Assembly: GCA_005406025.1 (NCBI GenBank)
Contig: BGZK01000498.1
Coordinates: 310,001 to 374,000, forward strand
DNA length: 64,000 bases
From: Eumeta japonica
Taxonomy: Eukaryota > Arthropoda > Insecta > Lepidoptera > Psychidae
Direction of reading: 5' to 3'
How positions within the stretch are numbered: the stretch's first letter is position 1; each line of letters opens with the position of its first letter. A program made the position numbers and the translations under genes. Below the pieces are notes generated by a model that was not told where the DNA came from, made no database searches, and saw nothing but the letters and a program-made list of their open reading frames with translations. Positions 21,860 to 42,240 of this stretch are shown here, piece by piece.

Positions 21860-23550
21860 CAATCAAACGTGGAACCACGATCGAGATCGAGAGCGATATC
21901 GGAAACGGGATTAGATCGAGATGACATCAAGGACGAGGAGCGGGGTCGTAAACGAGTGTAAATACTGAATCAAAATATAAAGTGTGAGCGGGACGTTTCA
22001 TGTTTTGTATGTTATGCTTTCTAGTATTTATTCCCGGCTTCGACCATGTATTTGTATTATTGAACTGAACTGCTACACCGATTCTAAATATTCATTTACT
22101 CATACGAGGGCTACTTTTTTATGTATCTAGAACTGGCCACATACAGACAATATTTAAAAAAGAAATTGCAATATTTAATCCTTAGCTGTAGAATATAGTT
22201 CGTTTCATGTAACTGTCAATTGTTTTATCATTGTGACATCATTTTGAAAATTGCGTGTCTTTGTGACCATGGATTCAACTCGCGAAAATTTTCATGCGAT
22301 GATATATTACGATTTTCGGCGTGGCTAATTCAAAAACAATGCATGAATCAACTCACTTCGACTTTTGGTGATGAAGCAACATCGAAAACCACTGTGTATT
22401 ACTGGTTTAGTGAGTTTGATCGTGGGCGGTCTATGCTCACGGACGAATTTAAAGAAGGTCGCCCTGAATCGGTTGTTGTACCACAAAATATCGATGCTGT
22501 ACGGGAACTAACAACGCTAGATCGTCATGTTACATATCGCGAGTTAAAGGCGTCCCTGGGCGTAAGTAAGACGAACATACATAAGATATTACACAAAAAT
22601 TTAGCTGTGAAAAAATTATTTGTGTTGGATTCCGCATACTTGAGCATTGATCAAAAACAGGCTCGAGTCGATTGGTGAAAAAATATAAAAAAAAAATACG
22701 ATCATGGTGCATCAAAAGCTGTTTATAATATCTACACGGGTTATGAATCTTGGATCTATGCGTATGACCCCGAAACGAAACAAGATTCAACGGTGTGGGT
22801 GTTCCAAGATGAGCCCAACCCAACAAAGTGGTTCACGCCAAAAGCACTGAAGCAAATGATTGCCTGTTTTTTTGATATAAATGGATATGTGGTTAGTGTC
22901 ACTAGAGAATCGTAGAAAGCGGTTAATTTGGAGTGGTACACGACCATTTGTTTGCCAAAAGTCTTTGAAGAAATAAGAAAGAATAACCAACAACGCAGAA
23001 TCATTCTTCATCATGACAATGCTAGCTGTCCCACGTCGGTCGAAGCAACTCAGTTTTCGGAAGGTCAATAGATCGAATTGACGGGTCATCCGCCGTACAG
23101 CCCCGACTTGGCACCCAACGATTTCTATTTATTCCCAAGTGTGAAGAATAATTTACGTGGTCCATTATCTCAATCAGAATGGAAAAAACGCTATAAAAAT
23201 TGATTTCAGCATATGCAAAAATGCATCGATCGTCATGGCGTATATTTTGAAAAGTAATAAAACCATATTAAATATTAGATGTTTTTTTCGTTTTGATATT
23301 CCAAACACATAAATGGCAGCCCGCATATAAAGCTACAATATCCTCAAATAATATTGGCTATATTTTATTTTGGTACTAACCTCTGGTCTCGTTGAAGTCG
23401 GAACTTTAATTAATATCGGGATCGGAATAGAAAACGGGACCGGGATTGAAATCGAAATCGATCGATTCAAATGAAAAATAACGCATTCCACGGCAATGCT
23501 GGTGCAGCTGCGGGCATTAACTATACGGGCCAGTCACCTAGAAAGTGTAA
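21860..23550 (+). repeat. copy D of the GATC-rich repeat, split by a mariner
   Basis: The left part (21860-22104) and right part (23326-23550) are one repeat unit. The left has GATCGAGATC-like units and a stretch like 'gtatttattcccggcttcga'. The right has a 'tatattttattttggtac' block, more GATC-type units, and an end like 'ctgcgggcattaactatacg'. The related copy at 31436-31790 keeps these two halves together without the mariner, giving a natural empty-site comparison. Confidence 0.7.
22105..23325 (+). mobile_element. nearly full-length but inactive mariner (cecropia-like)
   Basis: The element is bounded by TA on both sides and has terminal inverted repeats (cgagggctac at the left; the right end reads tgcgggctgcc in reverse complement). 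The transposase reads through FSEFDRGRSMLTDEFKEGRP and VTYRELKASLGVSKTNIHKI, stops after QARVDW (22678), and continues broken with ESWIYAYDPETKQ, ILHHDNAS, HPPYSPDLAPNDFYLFP and MQKCIDRHGVYFEK. The second and third catalytic Asp are present. The first appears replaced by Tyr (TGYESW where the family has TGDESW). Premature stops also kill it. Confidence 0.9.
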
Positions 23551-25739
23551 AAGAACATGTAATACTTTTACAAAAACTGTTCAAGTTTCTTTACTGTTAT
23601 TCATGAACAAAAGTACCCATCATAGTTATTAAGTTTATGACAATGAAATAAGCTATTCATAAACGATACAGGAATTTATTATTTAATCAAGCAAATCATT
23701 AACATTACGTTTAAATCATTGACATATAAACGAAGTTTATTCATTTTATTCTATTTAAGAATTTGCTAAATTGAAATTAATCGTCTTCAGTCAATAATAA
23801 TAATAATTTAGGACGCGTCAAATGCAATGATATTAGAGCGGACAAATTCAAACAAGTGAATAACGCGGTACTTATATTTCGGTTCGTTACTTAACCATAA
23901 TTAACACCGCGTGAGAGCAAGTTAGCAATAATCAATTATTTTGGAAACCCCCTAAATAGTTCCACCTTCGAGCATAAAGAAGTAGGATTTCCATATATGC
24001 TGAAATCAGAATCTATTAAATTTTGCAAAAAATACTAAAGTTAAATAAATAAATATTGCTGACGTAATTGCCATTTAGACCACCCCGCCCCCATATCATC
24101 AAAAATAAGTAAAGCAAAGTCCCCCCATCCCCCTTCAGTACTTGCATGATACTTGAACGGCCCGCAAGGATGGATCCAACCTGGGGGAGAGGGACACATA
24201 GTCGATGTCCAGTTAAGACGAACTTTAATTCGCTTGCAACAAGACAAAGGCCCACCCCGAGGGTGTGCCTTTCAATTTCAATTCTGTGACTAGTTATGGG
24301 TTTTTTAACTTTCCAAATTGGAATTTAACTATCTACGCATTTTGTTCAATAAAACATGGTCGCGTGTGATATTCATACATTGTATTACTAATAACTTGCA
24401 CATAATTCTATTCATTATTTCAAATTCTATTGAGGATATCGTCTAAAACTAAAAATTACAACAACAGTAAATAATAATTTACGAACATGTAAGCATAGGT
24501 TGGCAATAACGACTGTGCCATCAATCGGGTACCTATGCAATCTTTTGTAGATAATGTTCATTCTTCAAATGTTTAAGTAGGTACTTACCTAATATTCGCA
24601 TGTTTGTATTATAATATTATAACAATTATAATACAAAATATATAGGACAGTTATGCTTTTGAGAGCATTAATATACACTACAACGTCATCTTAGAAAAAA
24701 TCTAGTCTAATTTTGTAGATGGACAAGCAGAAATGTCTAGAAATGAAACAAATTTTTTTGTATCTTATTGTTGATATTGATATTATAACAAAGGCTTTGA
24801 TATTTTTAGATCAAAGAAGGTCTATGTAGTAACTGACAAATAAAAAAAATGATTCCAAAGAATCTAATTTTACTTTTAACTCCTCAGCACCTAAATATTT
24901 CTACCCGTTATTTTCATATACACGGTTTAATACAACTACATAGTGTACAGACATAAAGACTGTATGTAATAATATCTGTATACACAAGGTAGTCATGCAC
25001 AAACAAATACAGAGTGCGTAGACCTCTGTTTTATACTGAGATTGGCACGTGTATCTACATCATCGTGCATATACACATAGACGTGTATTGTGTCGCCTAC
25101 TCACATACATGCGCGGAGAGTCATTGCCCAAACGTTATTTGAGGTCACAAAGCTATAGGGATGGACTTACAACGTGTTAATTATAATAACAGTTATTTTT
25201 ATTCGTTACGCTATATACAAAAGATTATATTAAAAACATAAATGTTCTGTCATAATTATAACGATTAACGTCCACTATACAGCGATGACTAAAATGATCC
25301 TGCAATGCATTAAATTTTGCTAAATGATGTAGGACCGGTATAAATATATTTGAATATTTTCGAAAAGTTACAACCATAGTATGATATGCCGATTGTCTGT
25401 AATATTAATTACAAGTTTATACTTTATTTTCGAAAAAGTTAAAATTATATATTTTATTACTGTTTTCTGAAATTTAAAACAATTACTTTTTATATTTTAC
25501 TAACATAAGGCATAAATTAACATATAAAACAAACATTTTACATTTATTTTTTTTAATTAAAAGTTACCTATAAGGAAAATAAGCGCGTAATGCGCAAAAA
25601 CACTTACAGTTAGTATATATGTTACTCTGTGTTTCCGCCTACTACAAGTTGTTTCAACTAGTAACTATTTGGTAACGTGAATAAAATCATGCAACAGTTA
25701 TCAACATGGGTATTATTTTTATTTCAGATTGAGAGGCTT
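23551..25739. other. AT-rich intergenic DNA, nothing firmly recognised
   Basis: One GC-richer patch (about 24070-24280, containing ggatggatccaacctgggggag) looks repeat-derived but could not be placed. Otherwise no coding or element signal was seen. Confidence 0.35.
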
Positions 25740-25990
25740 GGCGCATAAGTTGTCCATCTTTGCTCAATACAGGTTGGGAGCTGCTAAAGATCGTCGTCAG
25801 CAATACTATGATAACGTCTAGAATCGACGATTTAACGTGCTTTTCGAGGTACGGAGCGTGTGGTTTAACTCAACTTAAATTAAAAACTGATTGGTTAATT
25901 TTCCCGTGTCTTAGGATCGAACACGATATCTTCTGGCCCGAAGCTGATGTACTTAACAATTGATCCACCACCAATCCTAATTTAATATAT
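25740..25990 (-). mobile_element. tRNA-derived SINE fragment
   Basis: On the minus strand this begins with a tRNA-like head: a poor A-box region (ggtggatcaattgttaagta) and a B-box-like GTGTTCGATCC. A body follows whose plus-strand form includes 'gatttaacgtgcttttcgag', a segment familiar from lepidopteran SINEs. The copy is diverged and without an obvious target duplication. Confidence 0.5.
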
Positions 25991-26164
25991 TATATAAAAA
26001 AACGTTAACCAGTAACTAGTACTAATGACATTGTCACTACTAAATAACAAGAAGAACTGAAGATTAAAATTACATGTAAAAAAGGAATGCCTACTACAAG
26101 TGAAATACGATTTCATTTTTGTTGGACATAATTTAATCACGTGGCATAAGCATGTGGGTCACCA

Positions 26165-26350
26165 GAGCGATTACCACCACCCATGGGCACTCACAGTTAT
26201 AGAGAAATCACTGGAGTGATGTTGGCCTTTTAGGAAGGGATATGACATCTGATACGGGGAGTGGGACTCCACAAGTTTTGGAAGGGAATAGGATATCTGA
26301 TGCAGGAGGAAATGGAGCACCGTAACTCTCACTCACTGGACAAAACTAAA
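26165..26350. repeat. probable interspersed repeat
   Basis: This patch contains two internally similar stretches (agggatatgacatctgatac and agggaataggatatctgatg) and a run like 'atgttggccttttaggaagg' that I associate with lepidopteran repeats. No protein is encoded. The class is uncertain. Confidence 0.35.
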
Positions 26351-29300
26351 CAGCAGAACCTAATACTTCACGTCTGTATTCAGTAAGAGTATGGTATCTT
26401 ATCTGTCGAATCGGTTCATTTCGTGCTGCAGTCAAATTGGTCACTGTAGGACTTCACCGATTTATATTATAGTTATAACGAAAATATACTTAATACATAA
26501 TTTGTTATAAAATTATAAGTTGTTATAACGTTTTATGTGTTATTAAATGTAACATCACTACTATTTTAGAGCAGGGCATACTAATTATTCGCTGTCTTAA
26601 TTTAATTTTTTATCATATCAGGGAAATTCTTCTGAATATAAAAATGTAAAATTGCATTCAATATTTTTTGACGTGATTGTTTATCCTAATAGAGCTACAA
26701 AGTCTATTTTTTGCAGGAAAAAAATTTTTTTTTTTCATAATCTTTGAGCCATTTTGAACAAAAAAGGCCTTTTCATGCATTATCACATCTCTATGCTTTA
26801 ATTGCCGTCATTTATAAATTTTTAAAAATCAAAATTTTCTGAAAATTATTTTTTCTCAACTAAAAAGTTTCCCAATTGTAAAGTCTTATTACAAATTTTT
26901 CTGTATTTCGAAACAATCATTAACAATACAGACTGTACAAATTTTGAATAACTTGCTTTTACTGTTTTTTTTTTTTAGTATTTGCAAACGTTTGTTCTCC
27001 GCACGCATGCCTTTCCAAAAGGAAATTATGACTCTCACTCACGTCGAAATAAACCATACAAGTAAGAGAGGGAACAGATGTGGACCTTTACAAAATTTTT
27101 GTTGTTTGAAACCAATTTATATATGACAAGAAATTACTTCTCTGTTTCGTTCAGAGCGATTCTTACAATGTACCATTGTACACTGTCATTGTACATTGTA
27201 CAGAACACCACAAATTTGTGTAACTAAATATCAGTTTCACAGCCGCTGCATGGATGAACCGATGTCTGTCAATGTTCAACTTGTCAAACAATAAGCGACA
27301 CGCGGAGGGAGATGCATTATCATCTTAGATTGTCACTATTGTGTGCGTTACTTTCAGAAAAAGATTAGATGTTATCATTTTTATTTTTGACGTGAATACG
27401 TCTTTCGATTTGTTTTCAGAGTGGCATAGGCAATTCAAAAAACTGATGATAACAAAATCGGGGGATACAGTTTGATGCTGCAGTTACAATATATCATATT
27501 CATTCAAAATTTAATTACACCACTCGATAAGCTAAAGGATCTAAAAATTCGTTACGTTTAGTGAAGACTGTGAAGTATCGGGCACAACGGAGGGGAAGAG
27601 GCGATATTTTGAGGTCACAAAATTTCTTTTTAATATAAATTTTGATTCGGAGAAGTTACGATCTTCCTTTGAATTTCAATCGTCAGCTTTTTTCAAAATC
27701 TATCGATTGCGTATATAAAATGTAAGTGAGAAAAACGTATAAAATATAGGTAGAGTTAAAATAAAAAAATTAAAATAATGCAATATCGGCCTACAATTGT
27801 CTAAAAGTCAAGTGAAAATATAGAGATCGTATACGGTTGGAAAGAGCTTCTCAAGAACAATCCAAGGATACCCATAAAACATTACATGACTGCCTGGGAC
27901 GTAAAGGAATTAGGACGTTCGAGCAGATCAACGACGGCGCCAGCGCCTGGAACGACGGAGGCTATTCAAGTGGATGATGTAATCGCTTCTATATCATCAT
28001 TGGACTGTATATATTACATGCGAATACCAAATTATGAAAGACACATTTAATAACAGCTAGTGCACGTTCCACTATTACGTTTATAATTACACGAAATCCG
28101 AAGGACTTCTTGTTATTAAAAAATAATTATACTTATAATTCGCTCAAAGAAAATATTATTTGTTACGTACTCGTATTCATGTAAAATACACGGCCGTGTC
28201 CACGACACAACTAAATCCCGATTTTTTTTTTATTGTCTACACCTAAGTAGTAGATAATAATGTATATGTTCAATATTTGAAAAGTGTTCATAAAGAGTTT
28301 GGGACATATTTTAACAGTTTCGATTTATTTATCTATCTATTACACAATGGAATAATTGGCATATTGAAAAGCCAATGACAAGACTGTTCGAGACTTTGAA
28401 ATGTTGCAAACACTTATAATATTCTTAAGTGAAAACGAATAGTTTCAAGTAAATTCATTGTTCACTTACTTATAGATACCGTATTCTGTATACCACCAAC
28501 TGTACCTTAGAATAAAATATCGTACCCTCATTTTAACTGACTATAAAAAAAGGTAAGATTCTCAATTCAACTCTAAAACAACTCATTTCAACTCTAAAAA
28601 TGATAAAGTGTCCTTTATCATTTTTAAGACTAGCGGATTGCGTTGAAATATTTTTTTAGCAGTAACTTTAACATTTATGATACTTAGTTGACTAGAATTA
28701 CACCTTATTCTGTTAAAAGTTGAATAAGTAATGGTTTGAAAGAAAAAAATACAATATTGTTTACAAAATAATGCATTCAAGAAAATAAATATTGTTCTCA
28801 TTGTATAATTTATGCTATAGGAAACATTTGTAAGATTACTTTTCAATCTCCCAGGTTATGAAGATTGTAAGCACAACACATTCCCGAAAAGAGTCGGAAA
28901 ATATTTCCAACAATTTTCCTTTAATAATTTTGTGAATTTTTTGAACTATAAATATACAGAATAAAAAATTTCTTGAAAACCAATACTTAGTAGGCATTAA
29001 AATGCGCCTAAATTTCGAACTATTACACGTAAAATTTACACGTACAACAAAAAAAATTTAATCGGAAATAAAGTTTAGGCTTACACAATGATTGATGATG
29101 GGATTTTGAAATAGTTTACATTAATTTAGTCTATTGCACGCCTCATAAGCGGAGCGCATGAGGTAGTGCTCTACTCTCGCCTTACGAAAAAACGAGTGAT
29201 TTTTCGAACTTTAAATGTTTTTATTTATTACATGTTGCACTTGTAAAATAATGTAAGCACTCAAACGGCAAGAATAATCACTGATTTTAACATCTGTAAT

Positions 29301-30238
29301 ATCTTCAAAACACATATTGTTATAGAACATATTTTAAAACCGTTTTAAAAATTTTTTTCGTCGACGTCCGTGTGTCTGTATGTGCGGATCCTGTATGTGG
29401 TCACGATAACGAATGAAATACTTCACTAATCGAGTGTTTTTTTTTTCATTCGCTTTAGTATGCATCTGAATAGAAGCCTATTGAATTTCACTGTCTAATT
29501 CGGTGTAGTTTAATTGATATTTAATAAACAAAATTTTGACGAGTCTTTTAGTATATCTATTTCTTTTTATTAAATCTTAATCTAGAGAACATAAGAAACC
29601 CGAAGCGTGACTGTCTTTTTTATTCTCAATGTTTAAGTAAAAATTTTGACACCACGGTAAGTATTTTTTTTTTATTTATTTCAATTTCAAAAAAAATGAC
29701 GATTACGTAGAAATTTGGATTTTACCAAAATTTGTTAATATATAGAATTTAGAGTATTGAACAATGCATGCCAATTAATTTGTAATCATTCATAAAGAGT
29801 GAGCTCCAGTCATGCATGCGGGGATATTTAGTCACCTCTCTAAATATCCCCGCCACCCTATTTTTTAAGTCATCACTGACCCCTTGTGCTTCTCTCTGAA
29901 CGAAATCTTAGATTCGCCCTTGGTAGAATCAGTTATAATACAACGCACGAAACACTACCGCTGTGTAGTTAGACACGAAAGCGTAGCAATGGTATAAAAT
30001 ATGAACCCGGAGAAGAAGAAAGGGTCGGGGAGCGCTCAACCTGCGCATTATATTATTTGTAGGCACTTTAGAGTAGAGGAGTTTCCTACTACATATGTAT
30101 TTATTTGTTAGTTACTTTTTTGAATTTGGTAATCGTAGAAAAATATGAATAGTACTAGTTGGCAACACTTTTAAACTGTCATATTTATTATGAATCAAGA
30201 AAAGCGTTTCATTTATAAATTGTTATCTTAAAAAAGTA
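26351..30238. other. intergenic DNA upstream of cathepsin D
   Basis: Mostly AT-rich without genes. It contains two short perfect hairpins (28596-28625 and 29820-29851), a dispersed repeat copy (29935-30050) and an 81-codon open stretch without a suitable start (27805-28050) that has exon-like composition in its middle. Confidence 0.4.
29935..30050 (+). repeat. ~115-bp dispersed repeat, copy 1
   Basis: This aligns, in inverted orientation, with 43490-43610 in a PHRF1 intron. Shared blocks include GGGTCGGGGAGCG, a TGCGCAT end and an 'acaacgcacgaa' end. No coding sense was seen and the ends are uncertain. This copy lies about 350 bp upstream of the cathepsin D start codon. Confidence 0.6.
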
Positions 30239-30243
30239 TCAGT
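30239..30243 (+). promoter_or_regulatory. possible initiator (TCAGT) of cathepsin D
   Basis: TCAGT is the arthropod initiator consensus. This copy lies 154 bases before the start codon. A downstream-element-like AGTCG follows at 30265, a few bases off the ideal spacing. There is no TATA box at a suitable distance. This is a candidate only. Confidence 0.25.
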
Positions 30244-30396
30244 TCCCCTCGTGTTTCTTGCGGTAGTCGCGGAATTTGACCGATTTTGAGCTTGTTTTTG
30301 TATCATTTTATTTTTGTCTATACGACGCTCTTGTACGGACGTCGCTTGGAAACCTTAAAAAAAAATTAATAAGAGGCATCGTTAAAAACGGAGAAA

Positions 30397-40096
<9,700 letters not shown>

Positions 40097-40204
40097 ATAT
40101 GCAAATTGGTTTTTAGTTTTATGTATTTTGTTACATTTTTTTTTTAGTTAATTGTTAGAGGCTGAGATTTTTTCAATGTAATACTTTGTTTCAAATGTAT
40201 TTAA

Positions 40205-40210
40205 AATAAA
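40205..40210 (+). terminator. cathD: cathepsin D polyadenylation signal
   Basis: AATAAA lies 109 bases after the stop codon, with further A/T-rich and GT-rich sequence downstream (attgttttattttctg). It is the first canonical signal after the stop. Confidence 0.75.
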
Positions 40211-40440
40211 GTATCATGGTATTATAATAAAAATGATTGTTTTATTTTCTGAGCAAGTTTATTTAGCAGTTAATTAGGAAATAAAACCCAAAAAAAATAA
40301 AGTGTAAGAAAAACATCTTCCATTGAATTTTTTAAAATAGCCAATCACATTTCATTAGTATTTGTTGTTTAGGGTACTTTACTTGCTGAGACTAAACTAT
40401 ACTAGTTATAAATAAACAAATATTTGTCTAAGTGTTTTAA

Positions 40441-40640
40441 GCGTGGTTATAGCCCAATGTACAGTTAATAGCGTCGCCTCTCAATAAAAAGGATCCGAAT
40501 TTGATTCTGACCACATGCGTATCGACCAATAAATCACATTAAACCTTGAAGAGCAGGTTAAGCCATTGGTCACGAAATCATCACATTCGTGGAGATACAC
40601 ATCCGCAGCTTCCGACTCACGCTGGGCCAGCATGGAGTTT
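40441..40640 (+). mobile_element. tRNA-derived SINE
   Basis: The head looks like a tRNA promoter: ggttatagcccaatgtaca (A-box region), then gcgtcgcctctcaataaaa, then ggatccgaatttgattct (B box). The body ends with cacgctgggccagcatgga, a tail I associate with lepidopteran SINEs. It lies just beyond the cathepsin D 3' end. No clear target duplication was seen. Confidence 0.65.
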
Positions 40641-41890
40641 TATATTCCTAAAGGATTAACATGTAATATAAAAAATATATATATAAATAACTTTGGGGTG
40701 TTAGATAAAAAAAATTAATCTGAAATGCCTTATTGCTGGCAACTGAACCGACAAATCTTCAAAGGATTTGAATTGTTTCAAAATTATTTTGAAGTGAGAT
40801 ATGCCAATTGGCCTAATGATTTGAATATTTTAATTCAATCCACAAACTCACCTTTGTGACAGCTTTGGAATAGTATAAACTTCCCATAATCAGATGTAAT
40901 ATAATTAAAGGTTATAAGTCCAGTAGTAAGTCAATCATAATGCATAAAATGCATTGACAACCTAGTGATTAAACAATCTCGACTCAGTACCCTGAGTTTA
41001 TACATTATCTGATCTTACATATCTATATAAATTAATGATCACGATTCTGTGATGTCAAATCTAGGGGCTTTTAAAGGGCTATCTGTTGAAATATCTATAA
41101 ATAATTAAAATTACCATAAGTAATATCATACTGATAAATTCGAAATCTAGGTAAGTTGGAGGTCATGAAATTTAATAGGTGCATTTACAACAAAAATAAA
41201 ATGCATAGAAAATGTGAGGTAAAACTAATAAATACCCTTCCAATAATTTCAATTGTATGTCTTGTTTAATCACATCACACCCATAACATAATTAAAAAAA
41301 AAAACTTTAAAAAGAAACACCATTAACTTTACATTTTTTAATATTCAAGATACATGTATTGCACTGTTAGTCTCATGCTAGATGAAAACGACGAAGCCGC
41401 GCCCTAACAATGGTGCGAAATATCGCGCACAGTAGTTCACAGGATTTCAGTAAACTAAAATTCATTAGCTTCAGTGAAAGAGATGAAACTAAAAGCGGTT
41501 TTGTGGTTTTCCACTGTCCTAGCAAAAAGAAACAGACTTAATTTTATTATAACTCTACATCATGGAAATACGTGAACTCACATTGTAAGACATATTTTAG
41601 TAGACATAAATGAAAGTGAACAATAATAATGAATTACATTCGACTCACGGTTCTGCGACCCAAAAAAGCCCGCCTTTATTTTAATTTTTGTATTAAGCTG
41701 TTTTCATATCTAAAATATGTCAAAGATTGAGACGTACTCGCGGATCGCGTGCTGTTTCCACGACAATTATTATTTTCATATTTTTCCTTTTCTACAAGTG
41801 ATTATCCTAAATCTTATGAGCATTCATAGCGAGCAGATTGCCCGCAATGTACGCGATAGTAGACGATTTTTAAACAATTTTAATAAATAA
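40641..41890. other. intergenic DNA between the convergent genes
   Basis: AT-rich, without a recognised gene or element. A small GC-rich patch at about 41385-41450 is unexplained. Confidence 0.45.
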
Positions 41891-41894
41891 ATAT

Positions 41895-41900
41895 TTTATT
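41895..41900 (-). terminator. PHRF1: possible PHRF1 polyadenylation signal
   Basis: On the minus strand AATAAA occurs 236 bases after the PHRF1 stop codon, in very AT-rich sequence. Other weaker candidates lie nearby, so the exact site is uncertain. Confidence 0.35.
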
Positions 41901-42135
41901 AATACTCCAATAAACAATAAAAAACGTCACTTATGTAAATTTCTTTATATTAATATGTACAGTGCCTGCGAATTTACACAGAGCGATCGTGTCCTTCGCT
42001 AATCTATATTTATATTAAATAAACACTTAATAATATTCATTGTATTAAATTATTTGTTATATAATCAAAATCTGTTTCAAAATACACACAAATATTGCGC
42101 ATGAACGGTACAAGGTAAGTCTCTCCGAGTGGCGT

Positions 42136-42240
42136 TTAGGCCAGGCCCAACTTATGCCGCTTGCGAAATTTACGTACATACGCCTCCACCAGAGCTTGTA
42201 TCTTGGTGGGATTGATCTCTCCAGACTTATTGTGGCATAT
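42136..42240 (-). CDS. PHRF1: PHRF1 exon 9 (last)
   Basis: Encodes [20 protein letters not shown], then [14 protein letters not shown] and the stop. Matches the C-terminal end of PHRF1 proteins. Acceptor atttcag. Confidence 0.92.
   Translation of the reverse strand: MCHNKSGEINPTKIQALVEAYVRKFRKRHKLGLA

Noticed and set aside
22220..22678. Domesticated mariner transposase gene
   Set aside because: The frame ends before the catalytic core, downstream parts have stops, and terminal repeats are present, so it is simply a dead transposon.
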